This document shows positions 1 to 7,595 of a stretch of DNA of 17,621 nucleotides, one piece after another. Below the pieces are notes generated by a model. It did not search any database, was not told the origin of the DNA, and worked only from the letters and a program-made list of their open reading frames with translations. Positions within the stretch are counted from its first letter, which is position 1; each line of letters begins with the position of its first letter. The position numbers and the translations under genes were made by a program. The DNA comes from JBGSWC01 sp041752635 (lineage in GTDB: Bacteria > Planctomycetota > Planctomycetia > Pirellulales > Lacipirellulaceae): contig JBGSWC010000058.1 in the NCBI GenBank assembly GCA_041752635.1, forward strand, positions 1-17,621, written 5' to 3'.

Positions 1-1
1 G

Positions 2-253
2 GTCCGCGCGCTGAGGGGCTATATCCGTATCGCGCGGCAATTTACTCTGCCCGAAAAGGAGCGATCGAAGATGTGCAATCTGGCGTTCGACGCGTCGAAC
101 CGGGCAGATGAGCAACGCATGGTCCAGCCAGTGCTCGAGCGGTATCCGAACGCCGAGAATCTCGAGCTTGCCGCCAAGGCGATGAAGACCCCCGAGCTTC
201 GCGACGAGGCAACGAAGGTGCATCGTGCGATAGCCGATAAGATCAATAAGTAG
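2..253 (+). CDS. C-terminal end of a HEAT-like helical repeat protein (partial)
   Basis: The reading frame is open from the left edge of the window and stops at TAG 251-253, so only the last 83 residues are present. The visible part is all helical, with repeated amphipathic segments (ALRGYIRIAR, MVQPVLERYPNAENLELAAK, LRDEATKVHRAIADKI). This alternation of 'ALRGYIR', 'VLERYPN.E.LELA' and 'P.LRDEA' resembles the C-terminal HEAT repeats of many planctomycete exported proteins, often fused to sugar-binding or haem domains. The N-terminal domains lie outside the window, so the molecular role cannot be told. An internal ATG at 71 is in frame but has no good ribosome binding site and sits inside the repeat, so it is unlikely to be the true start. 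The family call comes from pattern recognition, not a profile search. Confidence 0.6.
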   Translation, partial: VRALRGYIRIARQFTLPEKERSKMCNLAFDASNRADEQRMVQPVLERYPNAENLELAAKAMKTPELRDEATKVHRAIADKINK

Positions 254-277
254 CCAACCGCTGACTGTTGCACTGCG

Positions 278-293
278 CGACTCGACTGAGTCG
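278..293 (+). terminator. Hairpin downstream of the HEAT-like gene
   Basis: CGACTC-GACT-GAGTCG is a perfect 6-bp stem with a 4-nt loop, 25 bases after the stop codon of the first gene. No T-tract follows, so it is at best a weak or factor-dependent terminator. The rest of the 254-466 spacer shows only a 9-bp tandem repeat (CGCCAACCC at 361 and 371) and no gene. Confidence 0.25.
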
Positions 294-466
294 GCCCCGC
301 ACTGCCAGCTAGCGTTGTCGTAGAAGCTGAGTCGTTACTGTGGGCCTTAAGGATAGGCGCCGCCAACCCCCGCCAACCCGCCGCGGCACTTACGGCACTC
401 GCTATTATTGACCCGCAAGCCAAGTCGGTTAGACTTGGTTTTCTGCTCACTTGGGGTGTAACAACC

Positions 467-1594
467 ATGAATATGCGATTGTCTGTGACCCGGAGCCTCC
501 GCGCGGCGGCCCACTCGCTTGTTGCCACTGGCTGGGCCGTGGTGCTGTTGGGCAGTTGCGCCGTGGCCCAAACCAACGGCGATCGCGCGGCGCTGGTGCC
601 ACAGCATTTGCTGGGATTGGTGCACGCTCCGCAAACGCACGACGAACTGGGGCTCGACGAGCAAACGGTGGCCGAGCTCGAACGGCTGTTATCCACGATC
701 GATGGCGAGTGGTTTCGGGCGCGGATTTTGCCCGTCGACCAGCGACGGCAGGTGATCGCGCGGCTCGAGCAACAGGTGTGGAACTGGTTCGAAACACATA
801 CCACGGCCGAGCAAGTCGAGCGTCTGCGTCAGTTAGAGCGTCGTGCGTTGTCGGTGCGGATGTGCTTGCGGCCCGATGTGGCCGAGCAGCTACAACTGAC
901 CAGCGACCAAGTGGCTCAGTTCGAAAAACGGGCCAAGTCGACCGAACAATTCAATGTCCAACTGCAAGCAGCCTGGGCCAAGGGCCAGCCAAGCACCGAC
1001 CTGCAAACCCAAGCCAAGGCAGCCGCCCAGGCCGAAGTCGATGCCCTAGCCGAGCTTTTGGAGCCAGCGCAAACACGCAAACTGACTGCTTTGGTTGGCA
1101 AGCAGTTTGACCCGGCGACGCTCACGCGGATTTATCCTCTTGCGCCGGAACTCAAACCAGTGGGCGATTGGATAAACGCCTCGCCACTGACGCTCAAGTC
1201 GCTGCGAGGCAAAGTGGTACTCGTTCATTTTTATGCGTTTCAGTGCCACAACTGCCACGCCAACTTCGACCACCTTCAGCGATGGGCCACGAAGTGGGGC
1301 GATAAAGTCGTGGTCATTGGTATCCAAACCCCCGAGACAGTTGCCGAGGGAGATGTAAAACAGGTGCGTGCGGCTGCCGAGGAGCGCGGGTTGACGTTTC
1401 CCGTGCTGGTTGACCTCGAACGCAAAAACTGGAATGCCTGGGCCAACACGATGTGGCCCACCGTTTATGTGATCGATCAAGACGGCTATTTACGCCGCTG
1501 GTGGCAAGGCGAATTGAATTGGCAGGGAGCCACCGGCGATCAGGAAATTGAACAGGTGGTCGAGGGACTGCTGGCAGACCAATCGGACAACTAG
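467..1594 (+). CDS. Exported thioredoxin-fold (TlpA/redoxin-like) protein with N-terminal helical domain
   Basis: The protein has 375 residues. Residues 1-35 form a signal peptide: a basic start, then WAVVLLGSCAVAQ. Cleavage could occur after AVA, or Cys31 could be a lipobox cysteine (LGSC), so it may be a lipoprotein. Residues 45-215 are helical and charged, with motifs such as LGLDEQ and LQLTSDQ that recall LTxxQ (Spy/CpxP-like) helices. Residues 228-370 are a redoxin domain: a GDWINASPLTLKSLRGKVVL-type entry, the redox motif C260-H-N-C263, and a cis-Pro-type WPTVYVIDQDGYLRRWWQGE segment. It probably acts outside the cytoplasm as a thiol-disulfide reductase or oxidase; the substrate is unknown. 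ATG 467 is chosen because the signal peptide begins there. It is the only gene on its strand in the immediate area apart from the TPR remnant downstream. Confidence 0.8.
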   Translation: MNMRLSVTRSLRAAAHSLVATGWAVVLLGSCAVAQTNGDRAALVPQHLLGLVHAPQTHDELGLDEQTVAELERLLSTIDGEWFRARILPVDQRRQVIARLEQQVWNWFETHTTAEQVERLRQLERRALSVRMCLRPDVAEQLQLTSDQVAQFEKRAKSTEQFNVQLQAAWAKGQPSTDLQTQAKAAAQAEVDALAELLEPAQTRKLTALVGKQFDPATLTRIYPLAPELKPVGDWINASPLTLKSLRGKVVLVHFYAFQCHNCHANFDHLQRWATKWGDKVVVIGIQTPETVAEGDVKQVRAAAEERGLTFPVLVDLERKNWNAWANTMWPTVYVIDQDGYLRRWWQGELNWQGATGDQEIEQVVEGLLADQSDN

Positions 1595-1740
1595 CCAGCG
1601 GATGGAAGAACGACAGCCAATGGCGCCTCGAATGCTCCGTTAAACCTGATCCAACTTCTGTGAAGGTCTAACCCGCCATTTTTGGCAAGAAGACCTTTCG
1701 ATGAGCACGAAGCGGTCGCGGCCAGTCCGACGCGCCGACG

Positions 1741-2011
1741 CGCGCCGAGAAGCACCGCGATAAAGCGCTCGACATCATCGACATTTGTAATGTTCTGAAC
1801 TGTTTTGCATGCACCTGCATCGACATGAACATCGGCAACCATCACCAAGCCGATGAACACCTCGAAAACGCCCTGAACCCCGACGTCCGCGATGGCCCGG
1901 CCCAGAATAACGCTCGCCCTCGTCTGCGAAGAGGCGGGGCAACTCGGCCAAGCGATCGATTACTACCAAATGTCCCGCGAAATCGAACATTTGTGGCGAG
2001 AATTTCGCTAG
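1741..2011 (+). pseudogene. Frameshifted TPR-protein remnant
   Basis: Two frames that read together as TPR repeats are separated by one extra base. In the frame of 1741 the sequence reads ...NIGNHHQADEHLENALNPD...AQNN up to about 1911. After skipping the G at 1912, the next frame continues LALVCEEAGQLGQAIDYYQ and ends at TAG 2009-2011. The joined AQNN+LALVCEEAGQLGQAIDYY fits the TPR consensus (NLALV, G, A, YY spacing). The upstream frame is open only from 1705 (stop at 1702-1704) and has no credible start or signal. The segment is therefore best read as the decayed 3' end of a tetratricopeptide-repeat gene, with the 5' part lost. A sequencing error at 1912 is an alternative. The flanking 1595-1740 holds nothing I can identify. 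Confidence 0.45.
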
Positions 2012-2106
2012 CACGACCCCACCAACCGACCTTGCCCACCTCGCCGGTCACTCTCTATCCTCCCCGCCGATACTCTTCTCGAAATACGCTTGCGGAGATA
2101 CCGCCG

Positions 2107-3417
2107 ATGGCTGTTTGCCGATTGATTGTGGTCGCTAGTTTTCTCACGATGGCACTACTGCCGGAGAGGCTAGTTGCGCAGGCCAGTAACTGGCGATCCT
2201 CCGGTAATCGCTATAGCACGGCGGGCGAAACGGCCGCGCCACCGACGGCCAATGCTTACGCCACCGAGGCCAATGCCGCGCCACTCGGCCAGTTACCTCC
2301 TTCGACCGACATCACGCCCGAGATACCGGCGAACACGATTGGCACCAATTCCATGTCGCCGATTGCGAATCCGCCGCCCACTCGCTCGCGAGTGACCAAA
2401 GGGCCGAGCTCGCTCCCCAACGAAGGGGGCCAAGTGATGCGCGACTACGATATTCGTCCCTACACGAGCCGCGCCAACGGCACCAGCAAACCCGAACAAG
2501 TGATCGTCGACTGGATTCTCCGCGAGACCGGCTACGAAGCTTGGCACAGCGAACCGCTCGGTCTACTGAGCGCGAGCCCTCATACGCTGCGCGTTTATCA
2601 CACGCCTGAAATGCAGGCGGCGGTGGCCGACATTGTCGATCGGTTTGTCAATCGATCGGCCGCCGGCCATGCGTTTACGCTTCGCGTGGTGACAATCGAC
2701 AATCCCAACTGGCGATCGCGGGCGCTGCCACTGATGACGCCGTTGCCGGTTCAGTCGCCCGGAGTTCAGGGGTGGATCATGCCCAAGGAAAATGCGGCGG
2801 CGCTGATCGCCGAGATGACTCGCCGCAACGACTACCGCGAATACAACTCGCCTCAACAGCTCATTCCCAATGGCCAATCGATGTTGCTCTCGACCATGCG
2901 TCCACGGGCCTACATCAAGGGTGTGGTTCCCACACAAAACGTGTGGCCCGGTTTTCAGCCCGAACAGGGACAACTCGAAGAAGGTTTCTCGATGGAGTTT
3001 AGCCCGCTGTTGTCGCTCGACGGTGCGACCGCCGATGCGGTCATCAAGCTGCGGCTGCAACAGGTCGAAAAAATGCTGAAGGTCAAGCTCGATGTACCTT
3101 CGCCGGTGGCTCAGAACCAGCGAATGGAAATTGAGGTGCCACAAATGACGATGGCCAACTTGCACGAGCGATTCCGTTGGCCAAGTGATCAAGTGCTGCT
3201 GCTCAGCATGGGAGTCATCGCCACGCCGGGGCCCGCCAGGGGCAATATGGTGACCGACGCGTTGCCGATGCTGAAGAGCGCCCCGAGGGCCGACGCGCTG
3301 GTGATGGTCGAAATGAAAGGCTCGGTCATGCCGACCGCCGCAACCGGTGGTGCCGGCAGTGCCGCTGCCGCCGCCACGGCCACGCGTCCCGCCGGTTCGT
3401 TCCAGGGGCGGTATTAG
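2107..3417 (+). CDS. Exported protein with secretin N-domain-like region
   Basis: The protein has 436 residues. The start is placed at ATG 2107 because it opens a clear signal peptide (MAVCRLIVVASFLTMALLP...VAQ), preceded by a GGAG-like site about 9 bases upstream. The frame stays open to 1825, but that stretch overlaps the TPR remnant and is not protein-like. After the signal peptide, residues 30-105 are a low-complexity Ala/Pro/Thr linker. Residues 112-182 (YDIRPYT...EQVIVDWILRE...LRVYHTPEMQAAVADIVDRF) look like the N0/N1 fold of type II secretion secretins, where an YDVR-type strand leads into a helix and an 'H..VAD.V..L' helix. Residues 190-400 contain an FSPLLSLDGATADAVIKL strand pattern, also reminiscent of secretins, but no clear pore domain. 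The C-terminal 30 residues are Ala/Gly/Thr rich. It is probably periplasmic or envelope-associated; function is unknown. No secretion partners lie nearby. Confidence 0.65.
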   Translation: MAVCRLIVVASFLTMALLPERLVAQASNWRSSGNRYSTAGETAAPPTANAYATEANAAPLGQLPPSTDITPEIPANTIGTNSMSPIANPPPTRSRVTKGPSSLPNEGGQVMRDYDIRPYTSRANGTSKPEQVIVDWILRETGYEAWHSEPLGLLSASPHTLRVYHTPEMQAAVADIVDRFVNRSAAGHAFTLRVVTIDNPNWRSRALPLMTPLPVQSPGVQGWIMPKENAAALIAEMTRRNDYREYNSPQQLIPNGQSMLLSTMRPRAYIKGVVPTQNVWPGFQPEQGQLEEGFSMEFSPLLSLDGATADAVIKLRLQQVEKMLKVKLDVPSPVAQNQRMEIEVPQMTMANLHERFRWPSDQVLLLSMGVIATPGPARGNMVTDALPMLKSAPRADALVMVEMKGSVMPTAATGGAGSAAAAATATRPAGSFQGRY

Positions 3418-3436
3418 GAAGAAAAGCTGTGTGATG

Positions 3437-3478
3437 AACGATGAGCGATAAAACGATCGGGTCGCATCGGTCATCGTT
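3437..3478 (+). terminator. Inverted repeat after the secretin-like gene
   Basis: AACGATGA (3437-3444) is repeated inverted as TCATCGTT (3471-3478), with a CGATCGGG/CGCATCGG-rich interior. It starts 19 bases after the stop codon at 3417 and could form a long hairpin. The following bases are TTACC rather than a T-run, so a terminator role is possible but unproven. Confidence 0.3.
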
Positions 3479-3541
3479 TACCGCTGCTCGCCCGCTTTAG
3501 TCTTCCGCACTCTGCCCCCTGGCTGTTATGCTGCGGGTCTT

Positions 3542-4855
3542 ATGACATACCAATCCGAAAAACCTCGGCGAGTCGTCGTGACCGGCATGGCCGCCGTTAC
3601 GCCGCTGGGCAATACGCTCGATGATTTCCGGGCCGCACTCGACGAAGGGCGGGGGGGGATTACGCGAGCCGCCGAAACGCTGCCAATGGATTTTGTTGGC
3701 GAAGCGGCTTCGTTCACCGGCTCGATCGACGAGTTTGGCGAGCTCCCCAAAGAACGGCAGAAAGCGGTTCGCAAGGCGCTGAAGCTCATGTGCCGCGAGA
3801 CCCAAATGGCGGTCGCGGCAGCGCAGCTAGCGATGTCGCATGCCGGTTTTGGCGAAGGGGGCTACGACCCCGAGCGGTCGGGCGTGGTGCTCGGTAGCGA
3901 TTACATGCTGACCATGCCAGAAGACTACACCGACGGTGTGCGGAAGTGTGCGACCGACGGCAGTACGTTCGACTACTCGAAATGGGGTAATGTCGGACTG
4001 GGGCAAATGACGCCATTGTGGATGCTCAAATACCTGCCCAACATGCCGGCTAGCCACATCGCCATCTTCAACGACCTGCGTGGCCCCAACAACTCACTCA
4101 CGATGCGCGAGGCGTCGAGTGTGATGGCCATTGGCGAGGCATTTCACACGATCGCGCGAGGTCATGCCGATTTAATGCTCTGTGGTGCGACCGGCACCCG
4201 CATTCTGCCGATGCAAGCGATCCATGCACTTCAGACCGACGAGCTGGCCACCGGTGGCGATCCGGCCGATGCGTGTCGACCTTTCGACCTCACTCGCAAT
4301 GGAACCGTTGCGGGCGAAGGAGCGGCCGTGTTGGTGCTCGAAGAACGAGAATCGGCGGTGGCTCGCGGGGCGCACATCTTCGGCGAAGTCCTCGGTCAAG
4401 GATCGAGCCTCGTTGCCAGCCAAAAACTCGCAGGACGTCAACAAACGGCGATGGCCAACGCAATGCGAGCGGCTCTGGGCGATGCGAACATCGCAGCCGA
4501 CGCGATTGGTCATATCAACGCCCACGGCCTTGGCACCCGCGCGAGCGACGCCGACGAAGCGGCGGCCATTGTCGATGTGTTTGCCGACACCGCCGATACG
4601 ATTCCAGTGACCGCCATTAAGAGCTACTTCGGCAATCTTGGCGCCGCCGGCGGCACTGCCGAGATCATCGCGAGCCTGTTGGCGGCCCAGTCGGAACAAT
4701 CGCCCGCCACACACAGCTATGCCAAGGCCGACCCGGCCTGCCCCCTGCGCATCGCCACGAAGGCAAGTCCGCTTGCGAGCGGAGCATCGATGCTCAAACT
4801 GAGTGCGACCCCCCAAGGCCAGGCTGCCGCGCTGGTGATTGGTTTTGGTGGGTGA
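3542..4855 (+). CDS. Beta-ketoacyl-ACP synthase homologue lacking the catalytic Cys (chain-length-factor-like)
   Basis: A 437-residue thiolase-fold protein of the KAS I/II family. It starts RRVVVTGMAAVTPLGNT, like FabF/FabB, and ends in a typical ALVIGFGG tail. In FabB/FabF the nucleophile lies in a GxNxSIxxACA-type turn; here the segment is GPNNSLTMREASS, which aligns without gaps and puts Glu190 at the Cys position. The first active-site His is kept (H328 in INAHGLGTRASDADEA) and the Lys is kept (K360 in IKSYFGN), but the second His becomes Asn365 (GNLGAAGG). The C-H-H triad is therefore E-H-N, and condensation is not expected. In type II polyketide systems, KS-beta/chain length factors carry Gln at the Cys site and act as partners of an active KS. 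A similar partner or decarboxylase role is an inference. No ACP or active KS lies in the window. ATG 3542 has no clear ribosome site; a TATGCT box 14 bases upstream suggests a leaderless start. Confidence 0.85.
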   Translation: MTYQSEKPRRVVVTGMAAVTPLGNTLDDFRAALDEGRGGITRAAETLPMDFVGEAASFTGSIDEFGELPKERQKAVRKALKLMCRETQMAVAAAQLAMSHAGFGEGGYDPERSGVVLGSDYMLTMPEDYTDGVRKCATDGSTFDYSKWGNVGLGQMTPLWMLKYLPNMPASHIAIFNDLRGPNNSLTMREASSVMAIGEAFHTIARGHADLMLCGATGTRILPMQAIHALQTDELATGGDPADACRPFDLTRNGTVAGEGAAVLVLEERESAVARGAHIFGEVLGQGSSLVASQKLAGRQQTAMANAMRAALGDANIAADAIGHINAHGLGTRASDADEAAAIVDVFADTADTIPVTAIKSYFGNLGAAGGTAEIIASLLAAQSEQSPATHSYAKADPACPLRIATKASPLASGASMLKLSATPQGQAAALVIGFGG

Positions 4856-4879
4856 GCGTCAAGCGATCTCGCGTCTGGG

Positions 4880-4915
4880 TTTATGTCGGCAGTGTCGTTT
4901 ACGTCGGCAGTGTCG
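4880..4915 (-). repeat. 18-bp tandem repeat across the YebC-like stop codon
   Basis: TTTATGTCGGCAGTGTCG (4880-4897) and TTTACGTCGGCAGTGTCG (4898-4915) are adjacent copies with one difference. Read on the minus strand, they encode ATLPT-stop and then TTLPT-stop in the same frame, so the stop codon is duplicated along with the last five codons. Confidence 0.85.
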
Positions 4916-5621
4916 CGTTGTGATACACGTCTTGCACATCGTCGCAGTCGTTGAGCAGCGCCAAAAACTTTTCGAACATCGGCACATCGTCGGCCGCTAG
5001 TTCGACCCGGGATTGCGGCAAGAAGGTGATTTCTTCGACTTCGAGTTCCGTATCGGGCAAAGCTTGGAGGAGCGCTTGTTTGGCTTCGTAGAAGGCGGTC
5101 GCGGGAGCGAACACCGTGAGTTGGCCATCTTCGACTTCGACATCGGTCACATCGACATCGGCGGCGAGCAACGCTTCGAGCACTTCTTCTTCGGCCGTGC
5201 TCTTGAGCGACAACACGGCCAGGTGGTCGAACATGTGAGCGACCGATCCAGGCGCCCCCATCTTTGCGCCGGTCTTGGTGAAACAATTACGGACATCGGT
5301 GATCGTGCGATTAGCGTTATCGCTCAAGCAATCGACAATAACCGAACAGCCACCCGGCCCGAACCCTTCGTAGCGGGCCACCGAGTAGTCTTCGCCACCC
5401 GAGCCACTCGCTTTTTCGAGCGCCTTCTCAATCACGTGAGCCGGCACTTGGTCTTTCTTTGCCTTCTCGATCAGGCCCCGCAGCGTGGTGTTGGCTTCGG
5501 GATCAGGGTTTGTGTTCTTGGCCAGCACATAAATTTGCTTGCCATACTTGGAATAGACTTTGGTCTTTGCGGCAGCCGTTTTGGCCATCGACAATTTACG
5601 AACTTCAAAGGCTCGGCCCAT
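4899..5621 (-). CDS. YebC/PmpR family protein, YeeN-type
   Basis: 240 residues. The core VYSKYGKQIYVLAKNTNPDPEANTTLRGLIEKAKKDQVPAHVIEKALEKASG, then RYEGFGPGGCSVIVDCLSDNANRT..DVRNCFTKTGAKMGAPGSVAHMFDH, is diagnostic of the YebC family. Domain I (nucleic-acid binding) covers about 1-80, and domains II/III the rest. Family members act either as DNA-binding regulators or, as shown for several YebC proteins, as ribosome-associated factors that help translation of difficult (proline-rich) stretches. The start at 5621 gives MGRAFEVRKLSMAKTAAAKTK, matching the MGRKW.../KIYAKFG layout of the YeeN branch. The frame stays open to 5843, but that part is not conserved in style. An alternative start is ATG at 5588. 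It faces the ketoacyl synthase gene, with 43 bases between stops. A tandem 18-bp repeat covers the stop codon. Confidence 0.88.
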   Translation of the reverse strand: MGRAFEVRKLSMAKTAAAKTKVYSKYGKQIYVLAKNTNPDPEANTTLRGLIEKAKKDQVPAHVIEKALEKASGSGGEDYSVARYEGFGPGGCSVIVDCLSDNANRTITDVRNCFTKTGAKMGAPGSVAHMFDHLAVLSLKSTAEEEVLEALLAADVDVTDVEVEDGQLTVFAPATAFYEAKQALLQALPDTELEVEEITFLPQSRVELAADDVPMFEKFLALLNDCDDVQDVYHNATLPT

Positions 5622-5835
5622 AACAAGATTCTCGTTGGCAAATCGCGGACTTACGGAAAGCAGGCGAATGTTTCGCCACTTGTTGCGACTATACCAAGCC
5701 CAGGGTGGGTTCGTCGAAGGGGTCGGGAGCTTTTTTATCGCGACGGCAAACGCGAACTGAGTCTCAACGAAGTGCGACGTGGAAACCGAGTGTGCGCCTT
5801 CGAAGAACCCGCCTCCCGCCCCCCTTGGGAGCAGT

Positions 5836-6693
5836 CTACGCATGAGCTCGCGCCCACTCCCTTAAATCGTGTGGCGTGTCGTCGTCGCGGTTCATGGTCG
5901 GCGTTACATCGTTGAGCAACACCGAAGGGTCGCACAGGTCGGCGACCGAGTCGACCACCATGTCGGGCTGGTAGGCGAAGTTGGCCAGGTCTTCACGGCG
6001 AGTGCCGCCCGAGAGCACCAAGATGGTCCGATAGCCCATCTGCACTCCGCCCAAAATGTCGGTCTCCATCGTGTCGCCGATCATAATCGTTTCGCTCGTT
6101 GCCATGCCGAGTTCTTTGCGGGCTTGCCGCATCATGACAGGACTGGGTTTGCCAACGCTGAATGCCTTGACGCCGGTCGCTTCTTCAATCAACTTGACAA
6201 TCGCACCACAGCCAGGGCGAGTGCCGCTTTTGGTGGGACAGTTGGGGTCGAGGTTCGTGGCGATGAGCTTCGCACCGTCGAGCACCATCTGCACAGCCGT
6301 TTCGAGCATCTCGAACGTCAGCGTACGGCCTTCGCCGACCACCACGTAGTCGGGCGAGCGATCGACTACCGCGTAGCCATTTTTGTGTAGCGCCGTTTGC
6401 AGGCCTCCTTCGCCGATCACATAGGCGGTGCCGCCGGGGCTTTGGCGAGCGAGAAACCGAGCCGTCGCCATCGCACAGGTGAAGATGTGATCTTCGGTCG
6501 ACGGAATGCCCATGCGATTGATTTTCATCGCCACGTCGCGACGGGTTCGCTGGCTGTTGTTGGTAAGAAACATGTAGGGCATCTCCATCCGCTCGAGCAG
6601 CGAAATGAAGTTGGTCGCTCCGGCGATCAACTCGCTTGAGCGATAAATAACGCCATCCATGTCGATCAAAAAACCTTTGCGCATCGTGTGCAT
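5836..6693 (-). CDS. NagD-type HAD-IIA family phosphatase
   Basis: 285 residues with the complete HAD motif set: motif I GFLIDMDGVIYR (nucleophile D11, acid/base D13), motif II LTNNS (44-48), motif III Lys182 in GKPSP, and motif IV IGDTMETD (205-212). The substrate cap between motifs II and III is the large C2a/NagD-type cap, which places it among the HAD-IIA phosphatases (UMP/GMP, p-nitrophenyl phosphate, phosphoglycolate-like or glycerol-phosphate substrates). The exact substrate cannot be told. Residues after about 255 form a short polar C-terminal tail (VTPTMNRDDDTPHDLREWARAHA) not usual for NagD. Start is at 6693 (MHTMRKG) or 6684 (MRKG); neither has a good ribosome site. It lies 214 bases upstream of the YebC-like gene on the same strand, possibly with its own transcription. 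Confidence 0.85.
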   Translation of the reverse strand: MHTMRKGFLIDMDGVIYRSSELIAGATNFISLLERMEMPYMFLTNNSQRTRRDVAMKINRMGIPSTEDHIFTCAMATARFLARQSPGGTAYVIGEGGLQTALHKNGYAVVDRSPDYVVVGEGRTLTFEMLETAVQMVLDGAKLIATNLDPNCPTKSGTRPGCGAIVKLIEEATGVKAFSVGKPSPVMMRQARKELGMATSETIMIGDTMETDILGGVQMGYRTILVLSGGTRREDLANFAYQPDMVVDSVADLCDPSVLLNDVTPTMNRDDDTPHDLREWARAHA

Positions 6694-7595
6694 CCGTTAG
6701 GAGAATGGGGCCAATTCGGGAAAGCGAATCGGAGGCGGGACTGTCGAAACGAGAACGTAGAGCAATAAGCGTACCAAAATCAACCAAGTATCTCACATCT
6801 GCACACGTCTTGCCGACCAGCTACACCTCATCGCTGAGTTTGCTCATCACGATGCCTATACTTCCAGCATGATGCGACGAGGCGTAGCTCGTCGGCTGTC
6901 CGCATTCTGCTCTCGAACCGATGCGTTTTAATTCTGCTTGCATCGCGTCGTCGATGCTCGCTTTCTCAATGCGCGGTGATGCCCATTAATGTGGCAGTCG
7001 CTGGACACCCTCTAGGCTTCTCGCTCGACTGGCCGAACGATGCCAAACCGAACCTCAGTTGCTATCGAGTGTCCTGGTGCCGCAAATGAATATAGGCACA
7101 CCGTAATTCCAACTACCAGTCGCGCTGAAGGGCAAGAGCGGAGCGAGGATACTCGCTGGTGGAGCAACACTCAGGATAAAAAAGCGGCGGGAAAAAGGTG
7201 CCGGTAACGAATGGCACTGTCGTGTTGTAAGTCTTTGTAGGTGCAGTGTTGACGGAATTCGCGGCGCAACTCGTGTCGGGCCGCAACGCTGGGACAGCCG
7301 AATTGGCTTTGTACCGTCACAAGGAGTAGTACAGGAATTTGGGACTTGCCACGCGCACATTGGCCGCGACTACGACCATCGCAAGGCGCGGCTCGATGCC
7401 CGCCGTGAGTTTCTCGCCCGACTGTTCGGCATCGGCATCATCGGCTGCTCTGTGTCATGGAGCTTTCTGGGTGGCCTTGTTTTCTGTAGCCCCCGTTTTT
7501 CTGTAGTGCTCATGGGATAGGTGGGCGGCCCTCTGTGGCCGGGGCGTGCTATCAAATGATGCGCTCACCGTGCGTGTATGTTACGAGGTAGGTAA
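6694..7595. other. Long stretch without a convincing gene
   Basis: About 900 bases separate the HAD gene start from the galactokinase stop. Two short hairpins are visible: GACGAG-N6-CTCGTC at 6876-6893 and GCATCG-N6-CGATGC at 6940-6957. There is also a REP-like hairpin near 7198 and a 10-bp direct repeat TTTTCTGTAG at 7480 and 7497. A plus-strand frame stays open from about 7200 to the TGG-GAT-AGG region near 7515. Its later part reads HIGRDYDHRKARLDARREFL then a hydrophobic run, but it has no start or recognisable family. I see no tRNA-like fold. The stretch looks like decayed or intergenic DNA. Confidence 0.5.
7191..7217 (+). repeat. REP-like hairpin (GTGCC-N10-GGCAC) preceded by an A-run
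   Basis: GAAAAAG is followed by GTGCC (7198-7202), a 10-nt spacer GGTAACGAAT, and GGCAC (7213-7217). A-run plus GGTGCC...GGCAC elements are a common extragenic repeat style in planctomycete genomes. That statement is from memory, and no second copy occurs in this window. Confidence 0.3.

Noticed and set aside
361..379. CGCCAACCC tandem 9-bp repeat upstream of the redoxin gene
   Set aside because: Two copies of a short, GC-rich unit can arise by chance; no symmetry or promoter relation is seen.
1663..1697. AAGGTCT/AGACCTT inverted repeat after the redoxin gene as a terminator
   Set aside because: The stem is only 7 bp with a 21-base loop and no T-tract follows.
1825..2106. N-terminal extension of the secretin-N-domain-like protein to 530 residues
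   Set aside because: The extension reads through the TPR remnant in a mixed, Arg/Pro-rich sequence and would bury the clear signal peptide starting at 2107.
5622..5843. N-terminal extension of the YebC-like protein to 314 residues
   Set aside because: Sequence upstream of MGRAFEVRK is not family-like and reaches the end of the HAD gene; the YeeN-type start at 5621 fits.
5013..5915. 300-residue plus-strand frame opposite the YebC-like gene
   Set aside because: It is the antisense of a well-conserved gene, and its translation (FDFEFRIGQSLEERLFGFVEG...) shows no domain pattern.
7055..7360. 101-residue minus-strand frame in the gene-poor stretch
   Set aside because: Composition is erratic (many Pro, Ser, Cys, Arg), with no domain or ribosome site; it conflicts with the REP-like hairpin.
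7480..7506. TTTTCTGTAG direct repeat as a transposon target duplication
   Set aside because: Copies are only 17 bases apart, leaving no room for an inserted element.
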